From assembly GCF_004016525.1 (NCBI RefSeq), contig NZ_SACJ01000005.1, positions 1 to 64,000 on the forward strand: 64,000 nt of DNA. Reading direction: 5' to 3'. Positions 44,201 through 51,547 of this stretch are shown here, piece after piece; the stretch's first letter is position 1, and each line of letters starts with the position of its first letter. Below the pieces are notes generated by a model, which saw only the letters and a list, made by a program, of their open reading frames with translations, was not told where the DNA came from and made no database searches. Source of the DNA: Flavobacterium sufflavum. Lineage in GTDB: Bacteria > Bacteroidota > Bacteroidia > Flavobacteriales > Flavobacteriaceae. Made by a program: the position numbers and the translations under genes.

Positions 44201-45630
44201 GAAGTTGGAGGAATTACAAATTCAGGTGGTACTGTATTGATTAATCCATTTATGTAAACTTCAATGTTTAAGTATTCAGGAGAAGTTGTGCTGTAAGCAA
44301 CGGCATCATTAGCATTGTTTTTATTCAATCCATTGCTGTCTTCCCAGGTATCAGGCATTCCGTCATTGTCGGTGTCTAGTGGGGCAGGAGCGCCATAAAC
44401 GTGTCCGGCACCTCCATTAATAAAGCCAAACTTGTTCGTTAAATCAGTTTGAACATATACATAAGTAGCGACTGTTCCTTTAGATTTTAAATCAGAAATC
44501 ATAAGATTGTCTACCTGATCGCGTCTTGGATACGATGGGCCTACACCTGCCACAATTTTATCATAAGCATCCTGAGCTGATAAAGTTGTGTTTTTCATAG
44601 GATAATCATAAGGAGTTGAATGAATTGTTGATGCATCTCCGGTAGGATATCCTGATAAATCCTGAGGTACTAATGTTCCATCCAATATTCCATTTCTGTT
44701 ATTATCAAAATAATTACCTGAACCATATAATGAGAAGTTGTCATTTCCACGGCTAAAAGGTGTTCCAACAGTAGTACTTGTATTTGGACCACCAATGAAA
44801 TAGTTGTTGATGATGTTTACATCTGAACTTCCTGATGAATCACCACCCATGATGTAGGCTTCTCCAGATTCGGCATGTCCATAAGTATTACCATAATTAC
44901 CCCAATTGTAAACAACATTGTTCACAAACTCATTAATCCCTTTTATTTTGTTATTACGGGTTTTGTTACAGATATATAAGTTTCCAATTAAACTTATTTT
45001 TCCACCTGAAGGCTGCATCAATCCTCCGGCTGAGTGATTGTGACGGTGTAATCCCTGACCGATAATTGAATTTTGAATCGTTATATTGTCAGGACTCGTG
45101 CCTTTGCTGTCCCAGTTAATTGAAAATACTTCATCAGTTCCCCAGGTAAAAGCCATGTGGTCAAAAATCATATTTGCCCCATTCGCTAAACCTGATGCAT
45201 CCTGGCCTTGGGTAGTAGATCCATAACGAATACGAAGATATCGGGCTATCGTATTGCTTGAACCTGTAAAGGTTACTTTGGCACCTAAAAGTACTATTCC
45301 TTCTCCGGTTGCTGTTTGTCCTGCAATTGTTGTGTTTTTTGCTACGACAATTTGGGATAGGGTGTTAATTATTCCCCCAACTTTGAATATTACAAAGCGG
45401 CCTTCCTGACTAACTGCATCACGGAAAGATCCTGGTCCACTATCATTTAAATTGGTTACTAAATAAATTTTAGGGTTAGCGACTGCTCTGGCTCCGGTAG
45501 TGTATCTGCCAAATCCTTGTGCCTCAGGAAAGGCTAGTGTTTGGGAACAAACATTCCCGGAACTTAATGCAAGTCCGCAGAGCATTAGGGCTTTTGGAAC
45601 TTGCTTAAAAAGTAAAGTTTTAAATTTCAT
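41269..45630 (-). CDS. T9SS-secreted pectate-lyase-like multidomain protein
   Basis: A 1453-aa protein with signal peptide (about 1-29). Order: right-handed beta-helix of the pectate lyase 1 type (about 33-400; NTIARYLRIRYG, ANMIFDHMAFTWGTDEVFSI and IQNSIIGQGLHRHNHSAGG); a calcium-type loop (DTDNDGMPDTWEDSNGL); two FN3 domains (about 475-670); LamG (about 677-910); FN3 (about 920-1015); four 46-aa metal-binding-type repeats (about 1023-1207); an SprB/PKD-like domain (about 1255-1320); a Cys/His module (about 1323-1357); and a T9SS type A sorting domain (VFPNPVATILTVKV to KAIVKK). It probably cleaves or binds polygalacturonate or another acidic glycan outside the cell. Lyase activity is inferred from the fold only. 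Confidence 0.85.
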   Translation of the reverse strand: MKFKTLLFKQVPKALMLCGLALSSGNVCSQTLAFPEAQGFGRYTTGARAVANPKIYLVTNLNDSGPGSFRDAVSQEGRFVIFKVGGIINTLSQIVVAKNTTIAGQTATGEGIVLLGAKVTFTGSSNTIARYLRIRYGSTTQGQDASGLANGANMIFDHMAFTWGTDEVFSINWDSKGTSPDNITIQNSIIGQGLHRHNHSAGGLMQPSGGKISLIGNLYICNKTRNNKIKGINEFVNNVVYNWGNYGNTYGHAESGEAYIMGGDSSGSSDVNIINNYFIGGPNTSTTVGTPFSRGNDNFSLYGSGNYFDNNRNGILDGTLVPQDLSGYPTGDASTIHSTPYDYPMKNTTLSAQDAYDKIVAGVGPSYPRRDQVDNLMISDLKSKGTVATYVYVQTDLTNKFGFINGGAGHVYGAPAPLDTDNDGMPDTWEDSNGLNKNNANDAVAYSTTSPEYLNIEVYINGLINTVPPEFVIPPTSIAFNATSVETPTPSSKVILTWKDNSDNETNFVIERSIDGTNYTQIAQVAANVTTYTDNNLIPNTKYYYRIKATTTTESSSYSDVNSLTTPAIPSAPTKAATPTPTTGMNTVDLVNGTLALKWTGSANTTTYSVYFGTDPANLTKLGDIAYVAAPSYTLTGLSPATIYYWRIDATNAKGTVTGDVWNFSAQKAELVGHWPFKEVAGEGEQIADISAYANDGQLDAAFDKAAVRVTGKANNAIDFSTFLPNKQMVTIPHQDNLLFDKNSFSVSFWMKADASQLPATSTLSSYILCKGSITKNTTTGATGKRFDVEIKNNQFRFAIDDDKVKTELTSTLAATKYYTGDWVHVVIMRDVTAKKLRLYTNGVFTNELADATGTAVGIGEPTDLVVGNIGVLELYANTTPAPYKGKIDELKIFNYALSAAEVAAIYNTTLINSPSNVTFETNIIPTPTPSSTIALKWNDNSNNEANFAIERSSDGNSFVQIAEVVANTTTYTDTNLAANTKYYYRLKATNKTDSSAYSEVFNVTTPTDDDNDGYSKTNDCNDNDVTVHVPIQYYVDADKDGFGSTETAMLCSSVATEGYSTNNTDCNDNDATVHEPILYYVDTDKDGFGSTETAMFCSSVAPGGYAKNNTDCNDNDATVHEPILYYVDADKDGFGSTETAMFCSSVAPEGYATNNTDCNDNDATVHEPILYYVDADNDGFGSTETAMLCSSIAPAGYATNNTDCDDSKLLYTDNDGDGLGAGLAVACGVANNDDCDDTNAIQLTASIPDVYAINNTQEKNTIYVGYGTGFLNIKAIPAGGTAPYSYAWSTNQTDQTIAVSQPGSYNVIITDAKGCQTSASIIVNSINVQCGSSADKVIVCHNGQETCVSPSSVQAHLSHGDKLGSCNTISSSSITENVTVFPNPVATILTVKVDKVYDGAELALYNILARKVKSEPLTSTMQQMFLGDLNKGIYFLHVKNGKYYTIKAIVKK
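42010..42565 (-). repeat. Four tandem 138-bp coding repeats
   Basis: Each unit encodes 46 aa of the form YYVDADKDGFGSTETAM-CSS---GY-TNNTDCNDNDATVHE, with many Asp/Asn residues as in calcium- or metal-binding secreted repeats. The spacing was checked at catctacataatata (42105, 42243, 42381, 42519). The copies are very similar, so copy number could vary between strains or be miscounted in assembly. Confidence 0.88.
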
Positions 45631-45783
45631 AAATTAATAGATTTTAAGTTGGTTGTCTCAAAACTATTAATTTAACATTTTATTAGTATCCTGTTCTGTC
45701 CTGTTACTACTGACGAATCAATTTGTTTTTGCTGGTCTATAGATTTAAGAATTGATCTGGATAATTTTGCATAAAGGCGAAAA

Positions 45784-45813
45784 AAAAACTCCTTAATTTC
45801 TTAAGGAGTTTTT
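45784..45813 (-). terminator. Terminator after chrA
   Basis: AAAAACTCCTTAA and TTAAGGAGTTTTT form a perfect 13-bp stem around TTTC, about 46 nt after the chrA stop on the minus strand. Nearly the same hairpin occurs at 30173-30200 and 48536-48561. Confidence 0.85.
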
Positions 45814-45859
45814 GGCTTTTTTGAATTTGCTATAAAAGAGTTGCTTTGTAGTTGCGATG

Positions 45860-47023
45860 CTAGATTAATTTTATAAAAACTCCTAAAACGGCAGCGATAG
45901 CAATGATATAAGGTTCTTGAATTTTTTTGTAATAAAGTAAAGCAGCAATACTTAGAATAGCTATAGCTATTGTTGGAGTATCAATGATGCTTCTTTTTGC
46001 TATTACAATTACAGAGCCTACTAGGGCACCTACAACTGCAGCAGTAATTCCTTCTACAAACGCTTTCACAGATTCGTTTTTTGCAATTTTTTTAAAATAC
46101 GGAGCCATGGCAATTGTAAATAAGTAACAAGGTAAAAACGTAGCCAGTGCAGCTACTACAGCTCCTACGAATCCTGCGACTAAATATCCAATAAATCCCA
46201 CTGTTATAACAACAGGTCCTGGAGTAATCATGGCTACAGCAACCGAATCAAGAAATTGTTGCTCCGTTAACCATTGATTTTCTACAACTACACCTGAATG
46301 TAGAAAAGGAACAATGGCTAATCCGCTTCCAAAGACAAAAGCACCAGCTTCGGTAAAGAAAACAGCTATTTTTGTTAGTGTGGTGCTTTCATAATTCCAA
46401 AAAGCAATAGGAGCAAGAATTAAAGAATTCACTGTACTTACATTCCACCACTTAGGACTTGCTTTCACAATCATATATAAAAGTCCGGCCGCTATAAACA
46501 ATAAAATTTGTTCCTGTTCAGTAACATAAGTTATTATTGTAGCCAGAATAAAAAATAGCCACAATAACCATTTTGATTTAAAAGACTCCAGATTGAGTTT
46601 GCCAATTGATTTTAAGGTGAGTTTATAAGAACTCAGTGCGATAATTCCAACGACGGCTGCGCCAACACCATAAAATACGGCTTGTATCCATAATAAGCCG
46701 CCAAATAATTTGTAGATTATCCCTAACAAAACGACCATTATAAAAGAAGGAAGTACAAATGCAAAGCCTATTAGTGTTGCGCCCAAAATTCTGTAATGAA
46801 CAAATCCTAAGTAGATTCCTAGTTGAGCTGCTAAAGGTCCCGGAGCTAATTGTGCTAAAGCTAAACCTTCTTTGTACTCTTCTTCTGAAATCCATTTTCG
46901 ATTCTCGACTAAATCCCGATGCATATAGCCTACCAATGCTACCGGGCCACCAAAGCCGATGGTGCCCAATTTTAAAAAATATAGGGTTAATTCTCTTAAT
47001 GTGTATTTATGATTTTCATTCAT
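45860..47023 (-). CDS. chrA: Chromate transporter ChrA (CHR family, bidomain)
   Basis: A 387-aa inner-membrane protein with about ten membrane helices in two homologous halves. The N-half has GTIGFGGPVALVGYMHRDLVENRKW and LAQLAPGPLAAQLGIYLGF; the C-half has AGAFVFGSGLAIVPFLHSGVV and AVAMITPGPVVITVGFIGYL, which are the CHR-family motifs. Known members export chromate. The operon order on the minus strand is ChrB-AraC regulator, a 166-aa barrel-like protein, chrA. Members of this family can also act on other oxyanions, so chromate is probable but not certain. Confidence 0.9.
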   Translation of the reverse strand: MNENHKYTLRELTLYFLKLGTIGFGGPVALVGYMHRDLVENRKWISEEEYKEGLALAQLAPGPLAAQLGIYLGFVHYRILGATLIGFAFVLPSFIMVVLLGIIYKLFGGLLWIQAVFYGVGAAVVGIIALSSYKLTLKSIGKLNLESFKSKWLLWLFFILATIITYVTEQEQILLFIAAGLLYMIVKASPKWWNVSTVNSLILAPIAFWNYESTTLTKIAVFFTEAGAFVFGSGLAIVPFLHSGVVVENQWLTEQQFLDSVAVAMITPGPVVITVGFIGYLVAGFVGAVVAALATFLPCYLFTIAMAPYFKKIAKNESVKAFVEGITAAVVGALVGSVIVIAKRSIIDTPTIAIAILSIAALLYYKKIQEPYIIAIAAVLGVFIKLI

Positions 47024-47035
47024 AGCTAAGTAATT

Positions 47036-47536
47036 TTAAAAAGCGATTCCAAATTGAAAACCTACAGTAAAACTTGCCGGGTGGTCATTACCAAATCGAA
47101 CTGGTAATGGCACAGCTACAAAGTAACTACTATTGGCGTTTTTCTTTATTGTTTTATTAATTACGGGTGTTACACCATATCTTCCACTGGTTTCGAATGC
47201 TAATCTTCCTGCAAAGGTATATCCATGGCCTAAAGCTACTAAAACTCCGGGATGAAATAATAAATTATTTACTTTGCTTGTGCCTTGATCGTCTTTGATA
47301 TTAGGAACTACTTCAAAAGAAAATCCAATTTTTTCACTTTTCCAGATGTTAATTCCTGTTGGGAAGCCTATAGCATAATAATCTCTAAAATTTACGGTAG
47401 TTTCATCTTTATTAATCGAAACTAAAGGATGCATGATTCCAAAGTATCCAGTAATTTTAGGATAAGTGGTCTGGGAAAAAATGGAGGAGCTAAATGTCAG
47501 TAAAACTAAAAGAATAGCATGTTTAATTTGTATCAT
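47036..47536 (-). CDS. Small secreted barrel-like protein of the chr operon
   Basis: A 166-aa protein with signal peptide (KHAILLVLLTFSSSIFSQ) and a beta-rich mature part with alternating polar/aromatic segments (KITGYFGIMHPLVSIN, GRLAFETSGRYGVTPV, ASFTVGFQFGIAF). The terminal strand ends in aromatic/hydrophobic residues, as in outer-membrane barrels. Family not recognised. It lies 12 bp from chrA, so it is co-transcribed with it and may form an outer-membrane path or act as an accessory. That role is inference. Confidence 0.6.
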   Translation of the reverse strand: MIQIKHAILLVLLTFSSSIFSQTTYPKITGYFGIMHPLVSINKDETTVNFRDYYAIGFPTGINIWKSEKIGFSFEVVPNIKDDQGTSKVNNLLFHPGVLVALGHGYTFAGRLAFETSGRYGVTPVINKTIKKNANSSYFVAVPLPVRFGNDHPASFTVGFQFGIAF

Positions 47537-47556
47537 AACGTTGTTTATTTATGATG

Positions 47557-47564
47557 CAAAAATA
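47557..47564 (-). promoter_or_regulatory. -7 box of the barrel-chrA operon
   Basis: TATTTTTG on the minus strand (CAAAAATA on plus), 20 bp upstream of the barrel gene ATG. The -33 region contains a palindrome instead of TTG. Confidence 0.5.
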
Positions 47565-47582
47565 ATCATACTAAAAAGGTAG

Positions 47583-47598
47583 AAATAGTATACTATTT
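47583..47598. promoter_or_regulatory. 16-bp perfect palindrome, candidate operator of the chr operon
   Basis: AAATAGTATACTATTT lies 18 nt upstream of the -7 box, where the -33 element should be, and 17 nt after the stop codon of the ChrB-AraC regulator gene. This placement suits an activator or repressor site. The adjacent AraC-type regulator is the likely binder, though AraC proteins more often use direct repeats. Confidence 0.5.
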
Positions 47599-47614
47599 AC
47601 TTTTTGTACCTGAA

Positions 47615-48463
47615 TTACTTTTTTGTATTTTTTTTACGATAAGAAGATGGATTTTTACCGGTATGCAATTTGAAAATTCTCGTAAAATGACTTTGGTCTG
47701 AAAAACCAGTCCTATAAGCTATTTCAGTTAGTGTGTATGTTGAGTTTTCAATTAGATTAATTGCTTTTTCAATCCGCAATTTTCTCACATAATCCCCAAA
47801 ATTTAAATCTTCGAAATATTTAGAAAATTCTCGGGATAAATAAGACGGATTCAATTCCAGGTCATTTGAAATTTGTTTTAAGTCAAATGTGAATTGAGTG
47901 TCAATTTGGTCCTGAATCATTTCTTTTAAATCCTTGACCCAAGTAGGTGTTTTTTTGTTTTTAGATTTTTTTTCATTTAACAACTTATTATAAACCTGAT
48001 GTAATAAGTTCTCAAAAGGACTGTTTTGCAAATGATTCTGTTTGTATAAATGAGTGGCCCAACTATATAGTGCATCATAAAGAATTATTCCTGTTTCCAG
48101 CAATTTAACATCATCTGTAATGTTGTAAGAAAGCCCGGCAGAAATAGCCCAAAGTCCAGCCGATTCCTGAGCGATATCATGTCTGTCAGTATCAGCTCCA
48201 CGCACAATTCCTGCAATAATTAAAACGGCAGCATCATCAATTTTATGTTTTTTGATGATGTAATCAAAGGTGGTTTGCTCTTTATAGTGTGTGTACTCGG
48301 TATCAGGAATATCAAAGGGAATGGCGTCTAATTCTTTTGCTTTATCTAAAACATCACTGAAAGGAACATAAATAAATTCAGCCTCCGAATCAACAAATTT
48401 TTTAATTAACCAGGGGCAGGCAATTCGATCTATTTTAGGTCTTTCTCTAGTGATCCATTTCAT
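47615..48463 (-). CDS. ChrB-domain/AraC-type HTH fusion regulator
   Basis: A 282-aa cytoplasmic protein. Residues 1 to about 135 match the chromate-resistance ChrB domain (MKWITRERPKIDRIACPWLIKKF; PFDIPDTEYTHYKEQTTFDYIIKKHK; AGIVRGADTDRHDIAQESAGLWAIS). Residues about 185-282 are an AraC HTH pair (ELNPSYLSREFSKYFEDLNFGDY; LTEIAYRTGFSDQSHFTRIFKLHTGKNPSSYR). In classic chromate loci ChrB is a separate repressor-like protein, so here sensor and DNA-binding parts are fused in one chain. It would control the downstream barrel-chrA genes in response to chromate. It has a 78-bp gap to the barrel gene that contains the candidate operator. Confidence 0.87.
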   Translation of the reverse strand: MKWITRERPKIDRIACPWLIKKFVDSEAEFIYVPFSDVLDKAKELDAIPFDIPDTEYTHYKEQTTFDYIIKKHKIDDAAVLIIAGIVRGADTDRHDIAQESAGLWAISAGLSYNITDDVKLLETGIILYDALYSWATHLYKQNHLQNSPFENLLHQVYNKLLNEKKSKNKKTPTWVKDLKEMIQDQIDTQFTFDLKQISNDLELNPSYLSREFSKYFEDLNFGDYVRKLRIEKAINLIENSTYTLTEIAYRTGFSDQSHFTRIFKLHTGKNPSSYRKKNTKK

Positions 48464-48535
48464 TTGAAATAATATATTAAGGAAGTTTTATGCTTTAAAT
48501 ACTGAGCTAATTTACATTAAAAAAAAGCATAAAAA

Positions 48536-48561
48536 AAACTCCTTAATTGCTTAAGGAGTTT
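48536..48561 (-). terminator. Terminator of tRNA-Val
   Basis: AAACTCCTTAA/TTAAGGAGTTT forms a stem around TTGC, 2 nt after the tRNA 3' end on the minus strand, followed by a U-run. Third copy of a recurrent hairpin. Confidence 0.82.
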
Positions 48562-48563
48562 CT

Positions 48564-48641
48564 TGGTGGGCGATGAGGGGTTCGAACCCCCGACCCCCTC
48601 GGTGTAAACGAGGTGCTCTGAACCAGCTGAGCTAATCGCCC
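48564..48641 (-). tRNA. tRNA-Val (anticodon TAC)
   Basis: The minus strand reads GGGCGAT ... ATCGCCC with CCA encoded at the 3' end. The anticodon arm is CCTCG-TTTACAC-CGAGG with TAC (plus-strand GTA at 48604-48606), and the T-arm is GGGGG-TTCGAAC-CCC. Unlike the Phe and Leu tRNAs at the window start, CCA is in the gene. Confidence 0.95.
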
Positions 48642-48678
48642 TATTTTACTAGGTTGCTATCGTTTGTGATTGCGAGTG

Positions 48679-48708
48679 CAAATATACAATGCTTTTTCGA
48701 ATGTGCAA
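48679..48708 (-). promoter_or_regulatory. tRNA-Val promoter (TTG-N19-TATATTTG)
   Basis: On the minus strand TTG (48708-48706), 19 nt, TATATTTG (48686-48679), identical in layout to the porV promoter. The tRNA begins about 38 nt after the -7 box. Confidence 0.7.
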
Positions 48709-48725
48709 GCAAAAAACGAAAAAAA

Positions 48726-49946
48726 TTATAAAATTTCTGCAACTACAAAGGTGCTTCCTCCCACATATATGAAATCGTTGGAATTAGCTGATTCTTTTGA
48801 TTTTTTATAAGCTTCTGGTACAGAGTGTAGTATCGCTCCTTTTAAGCCGAATTGTGCTGCTTTTTCTTTTAATGCCAATGCTTCGAGTCCTCGTGGAATA
48901 TTTGGTTTGCAAAAATAATAAATGGCATTTTTTGGAAATAAAGGCAAGACTTCATCTAAATCTTTGTCGTTTACAACTCCTAAAACGATATGTAATCGCT
49001 CGAATTTTTCGTTTTTAATTTGGTTCAGTACAATTTCAAGTCCGTTTTTGTTGTGAGCGGTATCACAGATGATTTTTGGAGATTCTCCTAATTGTTGCCA
49101 CCTTCCCAAAAGCCCTGTGTTTTTGACCACATTTAATAGGCCTGATTCAATTTGGTTTTGGTTAATAGAAAAATCAGTTTGAGTGTTTAAAATTTGGATG
49201 GTTTGTAGAACCGTTTTTTTATTGTGAATTTGATAATCACCAATTAAATCAGAAGGAAGGTTTTCTGAAATTAAATCGGAGGCGAAGTAGATTTCGGAAT
49301 TATTTTCTTTGGCTTTGGCCAAAAAAACAGCTTGTGTTTCAGGGATATATTCGCCAATAACTACAGGGATGTTTGGTTTTATAATTCCAGCTTTTTCAAA
49401 AGCGACCGATTCTAAGGTGTTTCCAAGAAACTGTACGTGATCTAATCCAATATTCGTTATTACCGAAACCAACGGAGTGATAATGTTAGTAGCGTCTAGT
49501 CTTCCGCCCATGCCCACTTCGATAATAGCAATATCGACTTTTTCTTTCGCAAAATAAGCAAAAGCCAATCCAACGCTCATTTCGAAAAAACTAATGTCAT
49601 TGGCTTCAAAAAAAGCTTTGTTCGAATTGATAAAATTACAAACAAAATCTTCTGTAATTTCAGTGCCATTAATTTTAATGCGTTCTCTGTAATCTTTTAA
49701 ATGAGGCGAAGTATAAAGACCTACTTTGTAACCTGCTTCCTGAAGTATAGAAGCCAGCATATGTGAGCTAGAGCCTTTTCCGTTTGTCCCGGCCACATGA
49801 ATACATTTTAAATTTGCATGTGGATTATTTAAGTGATTTATCAGTAAATGAGTATTGGTTAAGTCTTTTTTGTAAGCAGAAGCTCCTTGCAATTGGTACA
49901 TCGGAAGTTGGTTAAACATCCAGGCTGTAGTTTCTTGATAATTCAT
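48726..49946 (-). CDS. folC: Bifunctional folylpolyglutamate synthase/dihydrofolate synthase
   Basis: A 406-aa Mur-ligase-like enzyme that adds glutamate to dihydropteroate and to folates. Visible: ATP loop CIHVAGTNGKGSSSHML, Mg/substrate segment GLYTSPHLKDYRERI, central VGMGGRLDATNII and NIGLDHVQFLGNT, C-terminal ICDTAHNKNGLEIVL and HIVLGVVNDKD. Start and length match the family. It is divergent from exbB across 131 bp. Confidence 0.94.
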   Translation of the reverse strand: MNYQETTAWMFNQLPMYQLQGASAYKKDLTNTHLLINHLNNPHANLKCIHVAGTNGKGSSSHMLASILQEAGYKVGLYTSPHLKDYRERIKINGTEITEDFVCNFINSNKAFFEANDISFFEMSVGLAFAYFAKEKVDIAIIEVGMGGRLDATNIITPLVSVITNIGLDHVQFLGNTLESVAFEKAGIIKPNIPVVIGEYIPETQAVFLAKAKENNSEIYFASDLISENLPSDLIGDYQIHNKKTVLQTIQILNTQTDFSINQNQIESGLLNVVKNTGLLGRWQQLGESPKIICDTAHNKNGLEIVLNQIKNEKFERLHIVLGVVNDKDLDEVLPLFPKNAIYYFCKPNIPRGLEALALKEKAAQFGLKGAILHSVPEAYKKSKESANSNDFIYVGGSTFVVAEIL

Positions 49947-50077
49947 TTATTTTTGATAAATTAGTTGAGGTCTGAAATAAATTTTGATTTTTTTAGTTTA
50001 ATATTGCAACTAAAAGTTACTGCAATGCAAAATTGAAGTATTTTTTATAATTAATGAGTAAAATTAAAAAATAATAT

Positions 50078-50773
50078 ATGTTTAGTTCTATACAATTACA
50101 GGCCGATACAATTGCTAATGCTGCTTCGAATGTTCTTGTCGAAAAGGTGGCTTCAAATACTGAAATTTCTGTTTTGGACTTTATTTTAAAGGGAGGTTTT
50201 TTCTTAATTCCAATTTCGATATTATTATTTTATACTTTTTATTTGATTATTGAGCGTTATTTATACATTCATAAAGCTTCAAAGATTGATGCTCATTTAA
50301 TAAAGGATGTAAGTGTAAATCTAGTTTCAGGAAATTTGAATATGGCACTTTCTATTGCCGAAAGAAGCAATTCGGCTTCCGGAAATATCCTTAAGGAAGG
50401 AATTCAGGTTGTGGGAAGACCTATTACCGAGATTGAGTCGAATATGGATCGTGCGGCTGATATTGAAATAGGGGAGATGGAAAAACATCTGGGACAATTA
50501 GGTCTTATTGCTGGTATTGCGCCAACATTAGGATTTATTGGTACTATTTCAGGAGTTATTAAAATCTTTTACAGTATTTCGGTAACGGAAAATATCAGTA
50601 TCGGAAATATTTCTGGTGGATTGTATGAAAAGATGATTAGTAGTGGTTCTGGTTTGATTGTGGGGATTATTGCTTACAGTGGTTACCATTTGTTGAACGG
50701 AAAGATTGATCATTTTGCTTTAAAAATTCAGAAACAAATATTGGAGTTTGTCAATATTATTCAAAAATCATAA
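50078..50773 (+). CDS. exbB: ExbB/MotA/TolQ-family proton channel
   Basis: A 231-aa inner-membrane protein with three membrane helices (about 37-58, 145-168, 185-205). The conserved block GLIAGIAPTLGFIGTISGVI and the C-terminal ISSGSGLIVGIIAYSGYHLL identify it as the proton-channel subunit that energises TonB. It has a longer N-terminus than Escherichia coli ExbB, as is usual in Bacteroidetes. exbD follows after 3 bp. These genes plus tonB can drive the SusC transporter at 17-20 kb. Confidence 0.88.
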   Translation: MFSSIQLQADTIANAASNVLVEKVASNTEISVLDFILKGGFFLIPISILLFYTFYLIIERYLYIHKASKIDAHLIKDVSVNLVSGNLNMALSIAERSNSASGNILKEGIQVVGRPITEIESNMDRAADIEIGEMEKHLGQLGLIAGIAPTLGFIGTISGVIKIFYSISVTENISIGNISGGLYEKMISSGSGLIVGIIAYSGYHLLNGKIDHFALKIQKQILEFVNIIQKS

Positions 50774-50776
50774 GTT

Positions 50777-51172
50777 ATGTCAATTAAGCGAAAAAGAAGA
50801 TTTCATGCTGAAGTAGCTACTTCGTCATTGAGTGACATTATGTTTTTCTTGTTGCTGTTTTTCCTGATTATATCTACTCTTGCAAATCCGAATGTTATAA
50901 AAATGACTTTGCCTAAGGCGAAGTCTAATGAGAAAACAAACAAGCAATACATTAGTTTGTCGGTTACTGAAGACAAGAAATTCTACATCGACAAGCAGCC
51001 TGTTGTTTTTGATGAATTAGAAACCACTTTGATGTCTAAGATGAATACTGAGAAAGACCAAACGGTAATTGTTAGAATTCCGTTTAATTTACAAGTACAG
51101 GATTTGGTTGATGTGTTACAAATAGGAGTTAAAAATAATCTGAAATTTGTGATTGCTACGAGTCCAAAGTAA
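50777..51172 (+). CDS. exbD: ExbD/TolR-family protein
   Basis: A 131-aa protein with one N-terminal membrane helix (SLSDIMFFLLLFFLIISTLA) that contains the conserved Asp of the proton path (near residue 19), and a small periplasmic domain (ISLSVTEDKKFYIDKQPV to VLQIGVKNNLKFVIATSP). It pairs with exbB 3 bp upstream to form the TonB-energising complex. Confidence 0.9.
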   Translation: MSIKRKRRFHAEVATSSLSDIMFFLLLFFLIISTLANPNVIKMTLPKAKSNEKTNKQYISLSVTEDKKFYIDKQPVVFDELETTLMSKMNTEKDQTVIVRIPFNLQVQDLVDVLQIGVKNNLKFVIATSPK

Positions 51173-51196
51173 AGAAGAAGAAAAATTTATATACAC

Positions 51197-51229
51197 AAAA
51201 ATGTCTCGATAATATTCGAGGCATTTTTT
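51197..51229 (+). terminator. Terminator after exbD
   Basis: AAAAATGTCTCGA and TCGAGGCATTTTTT form a 13-bp stem with a U-tail, 25 nt after the exbD stop. The same core recurs at 61064-61094 after gcvP. Confidence 0.82.
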
Positions 51230-51338
51230 GTTATGTATATGTGGTAATCTAGATTTTATGGAAGTCGTAAAGGAAGATAAAACTATGTTTTAATTATAAA
51301 ACAAAATGCTGTTATTTCCGATGTTTAGCTGTCCTTAG

Positions 51339-51455
51339 CTTCCGCAGTCGAGTGTCAAATGTTTGAAGAATACGTAAAAAGAAAATCTGTTTGAGCGTAG
51401 CGAGTTATTTTCTTTTAGTATTCGAAAACTAATTTGACCGACGAGGGAGCGGAAG
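51339..51455. repeat. 117-bp nested palindromic element
   Basis: Three nested arm pairs converge on a 20-nt loop: CTTCCGC/GCGGAAG (51339, 51449), GTCAAAT/ATTTGAC (51354, 51432) and GAATAC/GTATTC (51368, 51418), with AAAAGAAAAT/ATTTTCTTTT (51377, 51407) inside. The loop holds GAGCGTAGCGAG. It resembles MITE- or REP-like elements and has no coding content. Confidence 0.65.
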
Positions 51456-51547
51456 ACTTGAAATCGAAGATTCATGAATACCTAAAAAACAATAAGAACG
51501 CATGAATATTTTTTTGTTTCTTTTTTGATCAAGCAAAAAAGAAAATT

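Larger units (their letters stand above)
51173..51547. other. exbD-tonB intergenic region
   Basis: 375 bp between convergent genes, without a coding frame. It contains the exbD terminator, a 117-bp nested palindrome (51339-51455) and a T/A-rich hairpin TTTCTTTTTTG/CAAAAAAGAAA (51517-51544) just after the tonB stop. Confidence 0.65.
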
